Assembly: GCA_958510825.1 (NCBI GenBank)
Contig: OY294047.1
Coordinates: 45,925,365-45,989,364 of the forward strand
DNA from: Brachypterus glaber
Lineage: Eukaryota; Arthropoda; Insecta; Coleoptera; Kateretidae
Direction: 5' to 3'
DNA: 64,000 bases
Positions 37,001 through 52,000 of the stretch are shown here, one piece after another; position 1 is the stretch's first letter, and the number at the start of each line of letters is the position of its first letter. The position numbers and the translations under genes were made by a program. The notes beneath the pieces are model-generated. The model was not told the origin of the DNA. It searched no databases and saw nothing but the letters and a program-made list of their open reading frames with translations.

Positions 37001-40000
37001 AACTGCCCCTTCTCTCAGTTGAATCTGCCTCGCTCTGGGGCAGATTCAACCATTTTTCAGCTTGCCATTTAAACAGAAAAAAAAATATTAAATATTTATT
37101 TTATAAAAATTTAAACTACAGCTATTTATAAACAAAGGTTTGAAGTTTAAGACCATGGCAAAATTATTTCGAAATATTCATATTTTACAAAGATATGAAT
37201 TTTTTACAAACAAGTGGTTGAACCCCTATAGCAGTATTTTCTTAAAAACCTTTTCAGCATATTTAATGATGGGAAATCTATCCCCCGGCCTCAAAAAACA
37301 CGCGGTTACCATGTTCGAGGTTGGAAAACTCTGTGATGAAAGTCTGGACAGTTTTCTATCGGAACTGGAAAAGGTTTCGGTGCTGGATGCAGACGGGGAA
37401 GGGGAAGCCAGGCGATACTTCGATCACGCTGTAATTTTGAGATCGACGGTCCTGGCCCTGAGGAAGTTGCAGAGCCCTGGGTTGGATCTGATAAGACTGG
37501 AGAGTTTGCATTCTTTAGATGAGGCTACTTGTTTAAGGCTTATACAGAAAAAATACAAGTAAGTTATTGGACTTTTTATTTTTAGGGAAAATACTAAACA
37601 TTGCTATAACTCTTGAACACTTTAATATAAATGTTTGAAATTTTATAAACAAAGCTAAGTGCTACGAAATTTTGCTAAATCCCAAATTGGATGTCTTTAC
37701 TTTTAAATGTTTGAAATTTAACGCAGTTTTACGGTGCTAGTTATTTATACAATCGGCACAAATTGTACATACATCCATAATTTTACTATATTTACAAGTT
37801 TTAAAAGTTTAGGTCTGATTTTTGTTAAAATAATGGTAATTTAACATGTAACCCAACATTTTTCTTGGCTTTAGTGAGAATAATTATAGTGATACTGAAC
37901 AACCACAAGTGCGTAAGTTATTATGATTCCAGACATCTAAAAAATAGTTTTATATAAAAAAAATATTAAAGTTTTTCGATTTTTGATAATTAGGGGGAGA
38001 TCACTATGAGTGGGACATATTATTGAATGGGAAAGTGCCTGTTTCTGAGCTATGCTTCGTAATTTTTGGTTTTTGCTATTATTAATAAAAATAGCAAAGT
38101 TTAGGCAGCTGGGTTTTTGACAAATTTAATAAGTTGATTTTACTAACTCAAAAGTATTTTTTTTTAATAAGTTTGAAGGTTATTTTATTGAAAAAAGGCT
38201 ATAGGAAACTGTTTGAATTTGGTATATGTAATAGTCTGGAACAACACATATATGGAGAGCCCCTAGCACATGTCAAAAGCTTATTTGGAGCTCTCCATGA
38301 CTCTGTACCTGCATCTATACCAATAAACAAATAAATATACCAAATAATCGAATATTATAGATGAAGGTAAACATTTTTAGCCCATTTTTTTTTATAATAT
38401 TGTTAGTATTATTGAATGGGACAAATTACATATTTCATTCCTATCCATCTCTTTTAGATAGGAAATTACTCTAAAAGGGCAGAAAGTGTCTAGGGTTAGT
38501 TAGAATTCTAGAACTCAAAAAAAAAAAACTAATATTTGATATTGATTTGAAAAAGCATGAATCAGTTTGATAAAATTATTTAAAGTAAATTCTATGTAAA
38601 AAAAAGAATTTAACAGCTATTTTTTTGTTATGAAGTGACATTATAAGTTTATTCTATCCTTCTTAGCAGAAATTCCGTAAAAGTAGATAGCAATACAGTC
38701 GTGACCGTTTACGTAAAAATCGACTGTATTGCTATCTGCATTTGCTGCGTTTCTGCTAAGGAGAATATTGTTATTAGTTATAGTTATAATAATAGTTAAT
38801 TTTATGATTTATCTTTATTAGAAATTTTGTATTTTTGTCCCATTCAATAATACCGTGTTCATGAATGGGACAAGTTACGTTTTTTTTTAAACGCTTGTAG
38901 TTTTGGTAAAAATAAATATTATTCACGTTTAACACTTGGACTGTCAGTGTTATTTTATTTCCAAATATGATAAGTAAAAAAAATACGTATAAAAGATTAA
39001 AAATTAAATTTTGTCGGCCGTTTAAAAAAAGTGTCCCATTCATGGGTATTTACCCTTATAGATACATACCGTGGCAAGCAAACTTCTGTTCACAGTAATC
39101 ATATTACCAGCTTCAATTACTGGCTTATGATTGATCAAGATATATAAAGTAGTTTCTACCTAAAAGTCAGTGTTTTTTTAGATGAAAACTAAGCAAAATT
39201 TCGGTTTGTGTTTTAATGTAACAAACCTCAGCTGCCTCTTCTTCTGTTAATTTTCTTATTGGATATTGAAAAATGTATGAAATAATATCTTCATTCTAAA
39301 ATTAAAAAATAATTATTAAGTTCAAAAGAAGGAAACGTGCGATTATAAATATTTATCATAGGTACTAATCTTTTATGGAATCCATCTTTTTGCTACCTAA
39401 CATAAACCACTTAAAGTGTTAAAATCTATTTAATATTTCAAAAAAAAAGCAAATAGCTGATGCATGGCGCCATATTTATAAGAAAATCGAAAAATTTCAA
39501 AACCCTTTCGAATTATACTGCCCTGCTAAGACAAGTTTTCCTATCTGCAAAAATTCACTTTTTTGAGAAGCACACCCTTGTATTGCTTTATACTAGCCCT
39601 ATGTGCCTACTAAAAAGAAATGCCCTATCTAAAACCCAAATCCTAAAAATTAACCTAAGATATTTATCCTAGGTGGAAAATTTTCAATGTTTTCTAGATA
39701 AATTAGTCCTAACCAGTCTTTACTAGACGAATAAGTCAGGACTAGGACTACCTTTACAGATCTTACTAATTTCATTCGACTTTTTAGATCATTTTGTCCT
39801 AACTTTCTCAGAATTTAGTATAAAAATTTATTTTTCTGACAAAAAAAAAATTTTTTTTTCAAAGGATATCACGTATTTTTGATTTAAAATAAAGCAGAAC
39901 CCAACGCCATATTTATTTATACATGTTTTTAAAAAGCAAACAAAAACAATAAAACTCGCTATATCTCAAAACATCTAATTTGCAGATAGGACAACTTGTC

Positions 40001-43000
40001 TTAGCAGGGCAGTATACGTCTCGAAAGCTGACTTTATGGTACCCACGCACCTTGTAAACCTGAAAAAGCCAGGGGAAATATATTTTGCAAAACGGATTTG
40101 TAAAATGTTGTCAAAAACTCCGAGGATCTTATATTCTTTTAGTTTTTGTGCCTGTAAAAATTATTAACAAAGCCCTGTAAAAAAATAACACGTTCGCGAC
40201 GACGTGCTCCACCGGTGGTACACGGCCGAACTGCCCGGGGGCCGACGTGCGTCACCGATGGTACACGGTCTAATGCAATTTCTATAGGCCGCATAATCCA
40301 TACGGCTATGGTTGAGTTATACCGAAAACAGCGTCGTCGCGAACATGTTAAATATATTTGGAAAAGTCAGGGAATTTTGTTTTTGAATTTTGGGTTGCCC
40401 CATGAATTTTCCATAAAAAGGATAAATTTATTACTGTCCGCGTTTCGGTCGTTTTTAATATCTTCATCAGGGTATTGGGAATATTAGTGAAATCAGCAAA
40501 AAGTCAGGAAAGTGAAAGGGGTCATCTAAAAACCATCTTGCCTGAGTGGGAAAATATTAAAATTATTTAAAATAGGGAACTTTGCTTTTAGGTTTAATAA
40601 CTTTTTTAATAATGATTTTGTGTACAGTAGATTCTTGCGTAATATACTAATTTAAATTTCACACCCGGCCCAACTAGTAAAATAGATCTCTAAAAGAACG
40701 AAAATATATATAGATGGCACTAAAAAATAAAAATTTTCTTCAAGCGGCGCTAGGCAATAGTTATAATATATTTCCGTTTTTTTAGATGTCTATTTTGCTA
40801 GTTGGGGTAATTTAAATTTTATTTGGAATTTGGTCACGGCACCCTGACTAAAGTCAAAATATAAGTAAACATTTTGAATAAATATAATTTATGTTTCTTA
40901 CGTTTGAATGAGAAATTTTTATGACTTTGGTCAGGTAAAATCTGGAAAAGTCAGAGAATTTGAAAGTTGAAATAATTGCAAACTAGTTAGGGACCCCGAA
41001 TAAAGTGGTGGAAAATAACGTTAAAACGACTTGACCTTACGTTAGGTAAATTAGGTTTGAATTTTAGATGCCTATCGTTAGAATAACGTTTACCAGACGT
41101 TAGATAAACCTTATTTCCAAATAACGCAATGTGAATTACTTGGCGTTGTATTCTAACTTTAGCCATCTAAAGGAATTCTAACGTTAGAACTCGGGACATT
41201 TATAATTTAAAAACGCATTGGAAATACTTATTTATGGTACTAGTGGGTAAAGTAAGATATTGCCCATGAGAAAGTTAACCTGCGAGGCGTCAGCCAAGCA
41301 GGTTAATTTTCGAGAGGACCATATCGGTTTACCCATGAGTGCCATATAAGGTTTTATCCAATAAATAGCTTAGGAATTCATATTTCATATGTCATTAAAA
41401 ATTTTAATGACATTTACAAGAAAATAATTTGACAAGTGACAGTTGAGTTTGTAAAATAAGTAACTATCCACTCAATAAAGTAAAAGCCACGCGGGAGTTA
41501 TTATTGAGTTTATCTATTTAAAATAAAGCTGGTAATTGTCTTATTATCTGTATGTATTGGATAAAAAAGTTTATCTAACGTTAAATTTTTACTATGGTAG
41601 TCGGGTATACTTACAGCATAAGTTAGTTTATGCGTTTCGTTACACATTCCAATTGTGTCGATTATAACGCTAAAGGTAAAAACAAATACAGAAAAATGCT
41701 CGTAAATAAATATGATTGTTAGATTATGTTTAATTAGCATATCGTAGAAAAAATAGGAAAATCCAATAAACAACACAGTCAAACTAAGTATAATTAAAAA
41801 AACATAAAGACCAGCAATTTGCATCAAATATAACTTTCGCAATTTAAGGTACAGTCTAGTTTGTAGTCGCAACTTGTCGCTTAATTTTAGTTGAAAATAT
41901 TCAAGACTTATAATTGTTTCTGTATTTTTTTCATTTAAATGTATATCTAAGCATAGTTTGATTTGTTCAAAACATTTCTCAAACATTTTTTTGTAAGTCG
42001 AATGTATACTTAAATAGTATGATATAATTCCAAGATGATAGACCGTTGCACTTGTGAGACTCATTAACCTAATAAAAGATAAGTAACTCATTTCTTCTGT
42101 TCTGATAGTAAAAATAATGTTACAAGTATGTTGTATAACGTATATTGCAGTAATAAAATTGTAATAAAAAAATAATTTTCTTGACCATTCCTTTTCAAAA
42201 AAATATTTAATTCCGTATGTTTTTCTTTCTTCTATTACATCCAAAAGAGTATTAAATGAAATTATGAATAATCTGTCATTTCTTACCATATAAAAAGACA
42301 TTAAAATAAAAACTATGTAAGCATATAGACGTAAAATAAAATAAATTTTTTCGTCAATATTTTTGTATATATTCCAGTGGAAAATTTCCAAGAAACATGA
42401 TATGTGTATTGTAAGATGCAATATCAGGGCATAAATGGATGCTTTTAGGCTCAATTTTAGTTGGGCTTTTTCTCCTGAACGTCTGTGTGGACATGTACAT
42501 TCTACGGGAATCATGGTTGAATATGCGACTAATAGCATAGGCCACATGTTGCATATCGGACAATCATCAACATAACCAAAATTCATTTTTGTTTAGAATA
42601 TAATTTTTTATCCCTGAATTCAGGAAATAATAATATAAAATAACAAGAAAATTAATATGAATAAATTACGGACACTAGATTGCTGGCTCCGCCACTAGAC
42701 TTAACTAATCTGGTGTCCTTAGAATAAATCCATTTTATTTTTTTTTTGTTATTAATAATGCTGATGATAATAATAATGAATGTTATTAACTAATACAAAC
42801 AAGTAATTGTTTGAGGGAAAGTTTAAATCAATCAATATGTATAAGTTATTTATAAGTGGATTATTTTTATTTATTCTATACCTTTTAAGGTTTTATTATA
42901 ATATAATATATCCCCTAGTAGAAATTTAACGTTAGAATAACGTTTTTCTAATTTTAGAAAACTGTATAAAAGTACGTTATAAAATATGTGCAAATGTCCC

Positions 43001-46000
43001 GCTTTTTAACGTTAGAATCAAACGTTAGTTACAAAAGTTAGTTACAAACTTTAATCTAACGTTAGATTTTTAAGTTAAAAATACGTTATGAGTACGTTTA
43101 ATTTATAACTTTTGGAGGGGGCGTGGCCAACTAGGAAATTTCTACCTGCGTCATAAAATGGCAGCTGGAGACAATTTTATTCATATAAATAAATCTTAAT
43201 ATATTTTAGCAATCATAATATTTTTAAACATAATTTCGTTACATTTATTTATAAAATAGCCATCTTTTTAGGTGGCCCTAAATATTTTTCGTGTAATATG
43301 CTGTTATACTTCGATAAATACGTATTTATTTATACATTCAGAATCTTAAAATATTTCTTCAATTCTAATACAGTGTTGCCAGACTTGCTATAATTTTGAC
43401 TTTTGGGGGATATTTTTTAAAATTTATTATAGAAATAATAAATAATTATCAAACCTAGGCACATAGCTGTCTGAAATGAGTATTTTCTACTATAACTTAC
43501 GTATTAATAATGGAAATTTAAAAAATATTTAAAGTTAAAATAAGGTTAGAAAAAGGTTAGAATTTAGTTACGAAACTAACGTTAGATTTATGTATTTTAT
43601 AACGTTTTTGTCAAACGTTAGTTTTTACGGTTAGATTTATATATTTTATAACGTTTTTGTAAAACGTTTGAGACTAAACATAAAAATGTCACTAATCTAA
43701 TGTTATGTTAAGTTAGATTTATGTACTTTTCTACCAGGGTCATATCCTTACTATTAAACCCTTTATGATTTTAGTATTATTATAATAGGTTCATCAAAAC
43801 AAATGATAGCTAATAAAGATTAAATGTTAATGTTAAATATTATAATGTTAATGTATGTAATGAATTTGCATTAGTTCTTATATGAAAGACATCAAAAATT
43901 TAGATAATAATCTGCTGATATTGTGCAAAGATAAAAATGTAATTATTAATGATTCTAGCATCAATAATATCGACACTCCCAGGCAACAAGGATGTAACTC
44001 AAGTTAGACCCATTTTGAGTTATACTCGTAGGTAAACGCCTTGAAAAAAGACACACATGGTGGTACTACTCAAGTTTCTCCACAGTCCACTTTAAGCAAA
44101 AGTTTACTTAAAATCACTAAAGTAAGAAATTCTAAACATGAATATTATCACAAACAAACAGTAAATAAACAATAAATACTTAAACAGTTAAATAGAGAAT
44201 TTTATAAGCTTTCAAATGATGTATCACATGACTTCCTTTTCCACTTCAATCATTTACCCACCCTTAAATAACAAAAAAAAATATTTTAGAAAGGAGGATA
44301 TCGGGTTTTGGGCCATCGGCCGTCGTTCATAAGATTTTGCACAGACACGGGTCTTTAAAAAAGACTTAATTTGCCAAATTTTTAGCTCCCAAACCATTCC
44401 TTCAAAATAGCTCCCGAATAGGTGAATTTTGGTGACTGATCTATTCTTTTTATGAAAGAACAATTATAATGGGATGGTTTGGACTTTTCGATTCGATGCT
44501 CTTAGTTTCTTTAGAGAAAGCGTTTTCTCTCAGATTGAGCAAAGCAAATTAAAACCTGGTATTACCAATTAGTATATAGTTGTTCTAATATATTATGCAA
44601 TCTGGAAATGTGTGAAAAGAAGAACAAGAAGAAACTGTACCATAACATTTTATAATCACCATCCGCAATTTGCGGACGGAAAATCTCCCTTAAACTAAGA
44701 TTTTGTATCCCCTTTAAATTAGTTTCTAGCTTCAAGTTTGTATAGGTTATATTACTGTTGTTCATAAAGTTCCAGATATATTACATAAAAACTCTTTTTA
44801 TTCATGTACCTATCGCATCAAAATACTTTATTGGTGCCATTTTAACAAAAATTTACTTGACAATTAGTTTTCATTCAAGTCATGTCAAAAAGGCTCGACT
44901 TAAGTCATGTTAGAAAATCTTGACTAGTTGACTTTAGTCAATTTTTTGTGGTAACACCGGTTAACCAGTATGTTACTCTTTCTCTGTTTAATTGATGAGT
45001 TAAAAAGAGACAGAAATACATATTCCCCTAACTTGGTTAGTAACCGCTGCTCCACAAAAAATCGCCATTTGTCTCGTAATAAAAAGCAATATTGCCAAGA
45101 TGTACATTTTTAGTTAATTTTATTAAAATATTTTTTTAACAATTACTACTAAATAAACAATGACAATATATGAGTTACGGCTTTGTTGCTTGGGGGTCTC
45201 GATATCATCATCATTCAAAGTAGATAGGTAAAGGTTTTGACAAAGATCTAGTTGTAGATATAACGCATGTGAGCAGTGGCGGATTGGGTACTTAGAGCCC
45301 CTTCCGGCAAGGGCCTCGGGGGCCCGCAAAACGTTCAAAGGGGAGTCCGCAAAATATTTCTCTCTGCTCTAAAAAGCGTGCAACTAAAAAAGGTCCTTAG
45401 TAAACTTAGGGCTTCTGCAGTTCGCCAGTTCGCCGCTGCATGGCGCACGCAACTTACAGACGTTCCAAATGTCCTAAAGTCCTACGAAATTCCTAAAATT
45501 TTGTCATTGTCCTAAAATTTTGCCAAAAAAGCTCTAAATTTCCTAAAGTTTTTAACAAATTACCGTTTTGTCCTAAATATTTTTCTGTCCTTTTTCTTAA
45601 TACTGTCTGTAATAGGAACACTAGATTTAGGTATTAAGTTAGGAAGGTAACAGACTTTGTCTTGCTAATCTATAGATTAGCAGGGACACTATAGCACAAA
45701 CCACAAGTAAAATGCATGTTATTAAGAACTTTTAATGCAACAAAATAGAAAAAAAAATTGTTTTTTTAGGTTATTGGTTTCAATGGCTCCTTTAAGCAGA
45801 GAAGTTAGACCAATAACGAGCCTTTCCCCACCACATTTGGGGCCAGCTGTACCTGAGGTTAATTCGTTGTGGTTTAAACTGTTTTTATACCATATGACAG
45901 GATATGGGCCACCGACTCTTCTGCTGAGTAAAGGTTTGTATTTCTTGTTTGGCTAAAAAATATACCCAAATATTTTCATGGAATAATGGGGGAATTTACA

Positions 46001-49000
46001 AAATCAAGGAAAATGTTAGGGGCCATACTTTAGGCACTTAGGGAGAGGGAGTAGTTCTTAGCGTTTGCAAAATTTAAACTAAAAATTTTAGTTTAATATT
46101 AGTAAAGTTTAATATTAGTTTTTTTTTCAAAACCCAATCATTCTGACCAGATCAAATTTAAGTTAAAATAAGTTTTGACCATATTGAAACCGTGAAAACC
46201 TAAAAATTGTTCTATTCTGTTACTTGATTTCAGGTACAAATTTAAAGCAACTACCAAGAGTATTCATCGGCTTTTCGAAACTCCTAGTGACCTCCTGGTT
46301 ACACGAACCTGCCGTCATTCCCGTGGCCAACATTTTATACGTGAACGCGACTTTACAGTTCTCGCCCGTTCTTATTCAAGCCTACGGCGTCCTTCAACCC
46401 GCCCAAACTTACATCATTCCTTTCCCGTTTAAACCGGACACGCCCACGAAAATTTCGGCGCAACCGTCCTCGGATATGCTGTTTAAGTCGCATCCGGCTG
46501 TCAAATGTATGACGGATTTGGTGGATTTGGACCATAATTGTGGATATTTGACGTTTGCTAATATAGGGATTTTGGATTTTGGGTGTTTAGATAAAGATCC
46601 TGTGGTGAGATTGGGAAGAACCTACAGAAATCCTAAATCAAGTAAGTTTTATTATTCTCGAGTTGTCAAAAAATGTTGACGTAACCTTACCTAACTCTTT
46701 GGTCTAGGTTTTATTATTTTTTTATTTTTTTTGAAGTAATAAATTTAAACTAGATGAAACGTGGCAAGCACCCTGTCAAAACATCGGCACTATTGTACAC
46801 TAGAGCCATCTAGTTTGCAAATTTCAAACTAGGTGTTTTGTTTGATTTTAAATTCTGTATCTTTAAAACATTATATTCTTGCAAAAAACTGTATATAACA
46901 TTTTTTATAGGGCTTAAAAAGCGCTTTTATTTAAAATATAACTTTTTGAAATCGGGTTATAAATATGTGAAATATGCTAAAAAAACCTTTTACTACTTTA
47001 AACGTCAATATCTCGAAAACAACGCGTTTTAGGAAAACGTTGTTTATAACATTTTTTGACCAATTTAAAATTATCTTTTATATAAGTGCTAAATTAACCA
47101 AATACAATAATAGTTGCCTTAATTATAAACAAAAAACGCTAAAAATAGAAGTTTTACCCTATTTTTACCCCCTTACCCCCAATCGTTTACCCCCAAAATC
47201 TTATCAGCTCTTCGGAATACGATAAGAAACAATATGCAAAAAACCGCAAGTCGATATCTCATGTAGAAATGGAGTTAGAGAGTTTACACCCAGACAGACA
47301 GACAGACGGACGCAAAAATTGTTTTTACTGATTTCGACTCAGAATGGTCTAAAACGTCGAGAAATGTGAAAAAAACGTGGTCAAAGATTTTGACTTTTCG
47401 GCGAATATTTCAATACATCGGCACTTTTAGTAGCACTAAGTGCCGATGTAATTATTTTTTTTTTAATATTTCTTTTTTTATGATTTTTTTTTATTTTTCA
47501 TTTTTTTTAAATATTTCGAAAAATAACTTTTTTTCGACACATTCTTGTATGAACTATAACGAAAACTATTCCTTTGTTGGTAGCAGTATTTTTGTTTAAT
47601 TTAATTTTCAGAAATTCAAAAATTAAAAACCGAAAATAACAATCAGATAGAACCAACATCAATATCAAATGAGAACTTCCACATCACAAGCAATTCTCCA
47701 AGAAAAACCGACGAAACATCGGAAAATGTTGAAAAAACTCCCAAAAGAATGGTTGAAACTCCTGAAAAAATTGACGACCTCAAATTGCAGTCCCCGGTTG
47801 ACTCACACTTTGCTGTCACGCCCGTGACAAGCAGTCAGGGTTCTTCTCCGGCTAACGGATTTACTAGTCAAGAATGCACTCATTTGCTGCAGGAGGAACT
47901 CGACGAATTAGCGAAAATTGAGGATAGTGAAGCTGTAAGTACGGTTTTTTACGAAAATAGTATTAGGGAACGATTCAAAGATTCAAAGATATTTATTGTG
48001 TTCATAACATATTTCATGTCTTACACTCGTCAAATACGTACAAAAAAAAAATTAATGCATCGTGCATTTACACCAGAAAGAGGCCGGTAAAGACTTCATA
48101 TAAAGTTAGTGTTACCGAAAAAGATAAAAAAAAATATATAAGTGGTCGATCACTTATATAAAAAAAGCGCAAAAAAATTAAAAAAAAACTCAACTGTGGT
48201 TGAGAAAAAAAAGTCATATAAACTCTTTAGACTCAAATTGGTGCAGTTAATTAAAAATAAATTACAAAACAAAATTAAAAAAAAAAAAAGACAACAGCAA
48301 AATTTATGGGCTGTGACACTAAATTGTGATGTTCCCAATGTTTGCGTTAAAAAATTCATCCAAACTATAGAATGCTTCCTTTACTAGATATGCTTTTAAT
48401 ACTTTTTTAAATTTATTCAGTTTTAAAATTTTAAGTGAGTTAGGTAACTTATTGTAACATAACAAGGTCCATAATAATTTAAACAATTTCTACTATGCGA
48501 TAAACGCAAAAATGGAATCCGAATGTCAGTAGCATTCCTGTTATGGTGTACATGAATATTTTTGTTTGTTTGATATTGTTGCAAATTTTCTTTTATAAAA
48601 ATTAAACAGTTTAAAATGTAAAGAGATGGAAGTGTAAGTAGTCCAAAATTTTTAAAAACGTGTCTAACGTCATCACGAAAGGGCACGTCACCTAAAACTC
48701 TTACAACTTTACGTTGCAGTCTGAAAATCCTTTCGGAATGACTAGAATGACCCCATACTGTAAGACCGTAAGAGCAATTAGACATAAAGAGAGAGTGATA
48801 AGTCATTAATAAGGTATGATTATCAACAATTCCCTTAAGAGATCTGATAAGAAATATACTTGAATGAAGTTTCTTGGACAGCAAAGAGACATGCTCACTC
48901 CAGCTTAGTAACGGGTCAAGGTTTAGTCCTAAGTATTTAATTGACTGGGGATTTTTAAACTTATGTTTTTTAAAAGAGAAAATCATTTTTTGTGTTTTTT

Positions 49001-52000
49001 TAACATTTAAGCTTAGCTTATTAGCGTTAAACCATTTATTAGCATCTACCTCCACATTATCCATTTTTCTTAAAATATTATGTTCATTCTTGTCTGAAGA
49101 TACAACCGCTGTATCATCAGCGAAAAGAATGGTTTCATCATCATGATTAATGAAAATATCGTTGATAAACTTAAGTATTACGTAACGCTTCTGAGGGGTG
49201 TCATTTTGGAGTGTTACGCCCATGTTAATGGTATAGGAAAATAGCGTTGCAGGGGGGGGGTCCAAAATAATCAAAATTTGCGTCACGTAATACTTGAACG
49301 TTCCCTTATAGTGTGTTGCAAAGTAAACCCGACAACTTTACGTTCCCTTTAAAAAGTCTCAAGTTAGTAAAAACTATTTATTAAAAAAAAATCGAAAAAA
49401 CCATATTTTAAGTTTTGTTTTTCATTTTTTTTTTTTCAAAGAGGATTTCTTTTTCGATTTTTATTATTTTTATATAAACTATAGGGGAAAGTGTTTTGTT
49501 GACAGCAGTATTTTTTTCTTCATTCATTTTGGACTTTTTTTTTAGATTTGTGATTGTGATTTTATTTTTTTTATATATATTTATTCCTTTTTAGTTAACA
49601 GATAATTGCATTCTTTATAAAATATTTCGTACACAAAAACAAGAATAAAAAAATACAAATGACGGGGTAATCACAGTAATTAAAAGCCTTTTAACGTAAC
49701 GTTTCTGTGTTTTCTTGTCAGAAAACGTCAAATTAAGGCACTCTAATTAAAAAAATACAAATGACGGGGTATTCACAGTAATTAAATGCCGTATTGTGAC
49801 GTTTCTGTATTTTCTTGGCAGAAATCGTCACTCTAATTAAAATATATTTGAAAAAAAAGCTTGCTGCAAAGTTGGAGGAACTCTAAACTCTCTGCAAACA
49901 AAAAACTGTACTATCAACGAACTAACAACTTTTCTCTCAACGTACTAACAACTCTTCTCTCTAGAATACGCATACCGTTAATATAAAGTATCGCCAACAT
50001 CTCGGTTTGTTTGTAAACAAATAGTAGGTATATTCAGGCCTGAATGATAACAATTACCAGTAACTGTTATTGTTGTCTCTGTTAGAACAAAGCTGTGCGA
50101 GTAAGACAGACAGATGTATATGTTGGCTACGTTTTTTTCAGTTTTTACAAATGAAATGCCTATTCTAGAGAGAAGAGTTATTAGTTCGTTGTATACTATA
50201 AATTTTTCCAACCAAATGATTCGATAGTTAAATGATTATCCTTTTACAAAATTCAAGAATTAATTAAATGCATTCAAACTTAGTTTTCAGAATATTTCAG
50301 TTTTTTGGTTAGTGACCTTTAACTGATATTTCAGGTTCAAGTTTTAAATAAAGGTCTAGAATTAGATTTGACATCGTCGATTTCTTTTGATTGTTTACTG
50401 AGTCCAAATGAAGAAAATATAAATATGTTTACAAGAAAAGAAGTCGAAGAAGAAAAACCCGCTGAAATTGTCATAAAGAAAACGGAAGAAACTAAAGATC
50501 ATAAAGCAGAGGTAATATACAATAATAATAACGTGTTTTATAAAGTACATAATATATTTATTTTTGTTTTGAATTAACATTGTTTTAAAACATATTTTTC
50601 CTGATATGTTTGTTAAATATTTAATTAAGAAAAGAATATTGGAAAAATTATTTTATCCAATACATACAGATAATGAGACAATTACCAGCTTTATTTGAAA
50701 TAGATAAACTCAATAATAACCCCCGCGTGGCTTTTACTTTATTGAGTAGATAATTATTTATTTTACCCACTCAACTGTCACTTGTCAAATTATTTTCTTG
50801 TAAATGTCATTAAAATTTTTAATAAAAATATGAATTTCTAAGCTATTTATTGGATAAAACCTTGTATAGCACTCATGGGTAAACCATATTGCCGAAAATT
50901 AACCTGCTTGGCTGACGCCTCGCAGGTTAATTTTCTCATGGGCAATATATACTTTACCCACTAGTACCATAAATAACTATAGTTTTTTTCAATTTTTCAA
51001 AAAAAAATCGTTTTTTGCAAAAAGAAAATAAAGAAAATTGAAAATTTTTGATTGTTTTTTTATTTTTTTTAGGATTTTTTTTTGAAATTTTTTTTTTTCT
51101 TTTTTTAAATCTGAATTACTTTCTCCAAGGAATGTCTTGTGCTAGTAAAAAAACTTAGTCCAACGAAAAATTTTTATTGCTTTTTTTACGTTTCTGGACT
51201 TTTTATACCAAAACATATGTTTTCCGTAAAAAAAAAATCTGTCTGTCGGTCGGTCTGTGGGTCACTCGGTTTGTGTGTCCGAGAAATTTGTGATCACGAT
51301 AACTCAAGAACGCTTCGGGCTAAAGACTTCAAATTTGGACCACAGGTTAATTACATAAAGTTCTAGGCTGGGATTTTTTGGTAAAAATCGGATTGGGGAA
51401 AGGGGGTAAAATGGAGTAAAAAAAAATTTTAACATTTGTTTTTAAATTAATTTTTACTTTCACGAAAAAGAAACGTTTTTTGATTTTTTTTTTTGAAAAT
51501 TTTTTTTTTTTGATTTTTCTTTTCTTTTTTTTTTTGTTTCGTTTTTGATTTTAATGAACCTAGGCCTAGAGGCGAAAGTATTTTGTTGGCAGCAGATTTT
51601 TTTTTTTAAATTAATTTTTGTATTTGGGAAAATGCAATATACCATTTACTGTAAATAGTATACAAAGGAATTCGTAGAATTACAAATCTTCACGGCTTGT
51701 TTTTTTCTATTTTTACTATCAGGAAAAATGTATTTTGAACTATTAACCTTTAACAGTAATTCAGTAATTAGAATGTGTGGTTTGTTTTTTGTAAACATAG
51801 GTGTGGACCCTATTAGATTGTCATTTTGGAGTGCCGTTGTTTGATGTTAATGCCAATACTAAAATCTGTGATACCATTATTTCTGGTGGTTTAGCCGATA
51901 CAACCAGGTAGTTTTTGTTAAAGTTTTTTTTTTCTACGACCTCAACTAAAAAACAAAGCCAATAACCGGTTTCCGGTTAACCGGTTGGGGAAATTACCGG

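Noticed and set aside
41510..42586. A single-exon 358-aa receptor gene
   Set aside because: It lacks TM7, contains a strong GTAAGT donor at the expected Gr intron position, and its tail is repeat sequence. The four-exon model is complete.
48423..49286. An active cellular gene of 287 codons
   Set aside because: FADD-type reverse transcriptase segment with LINE 3' UTR and microsatellite tail; the N-terminal part is absent and the first 30 or so codons come from a MITE.
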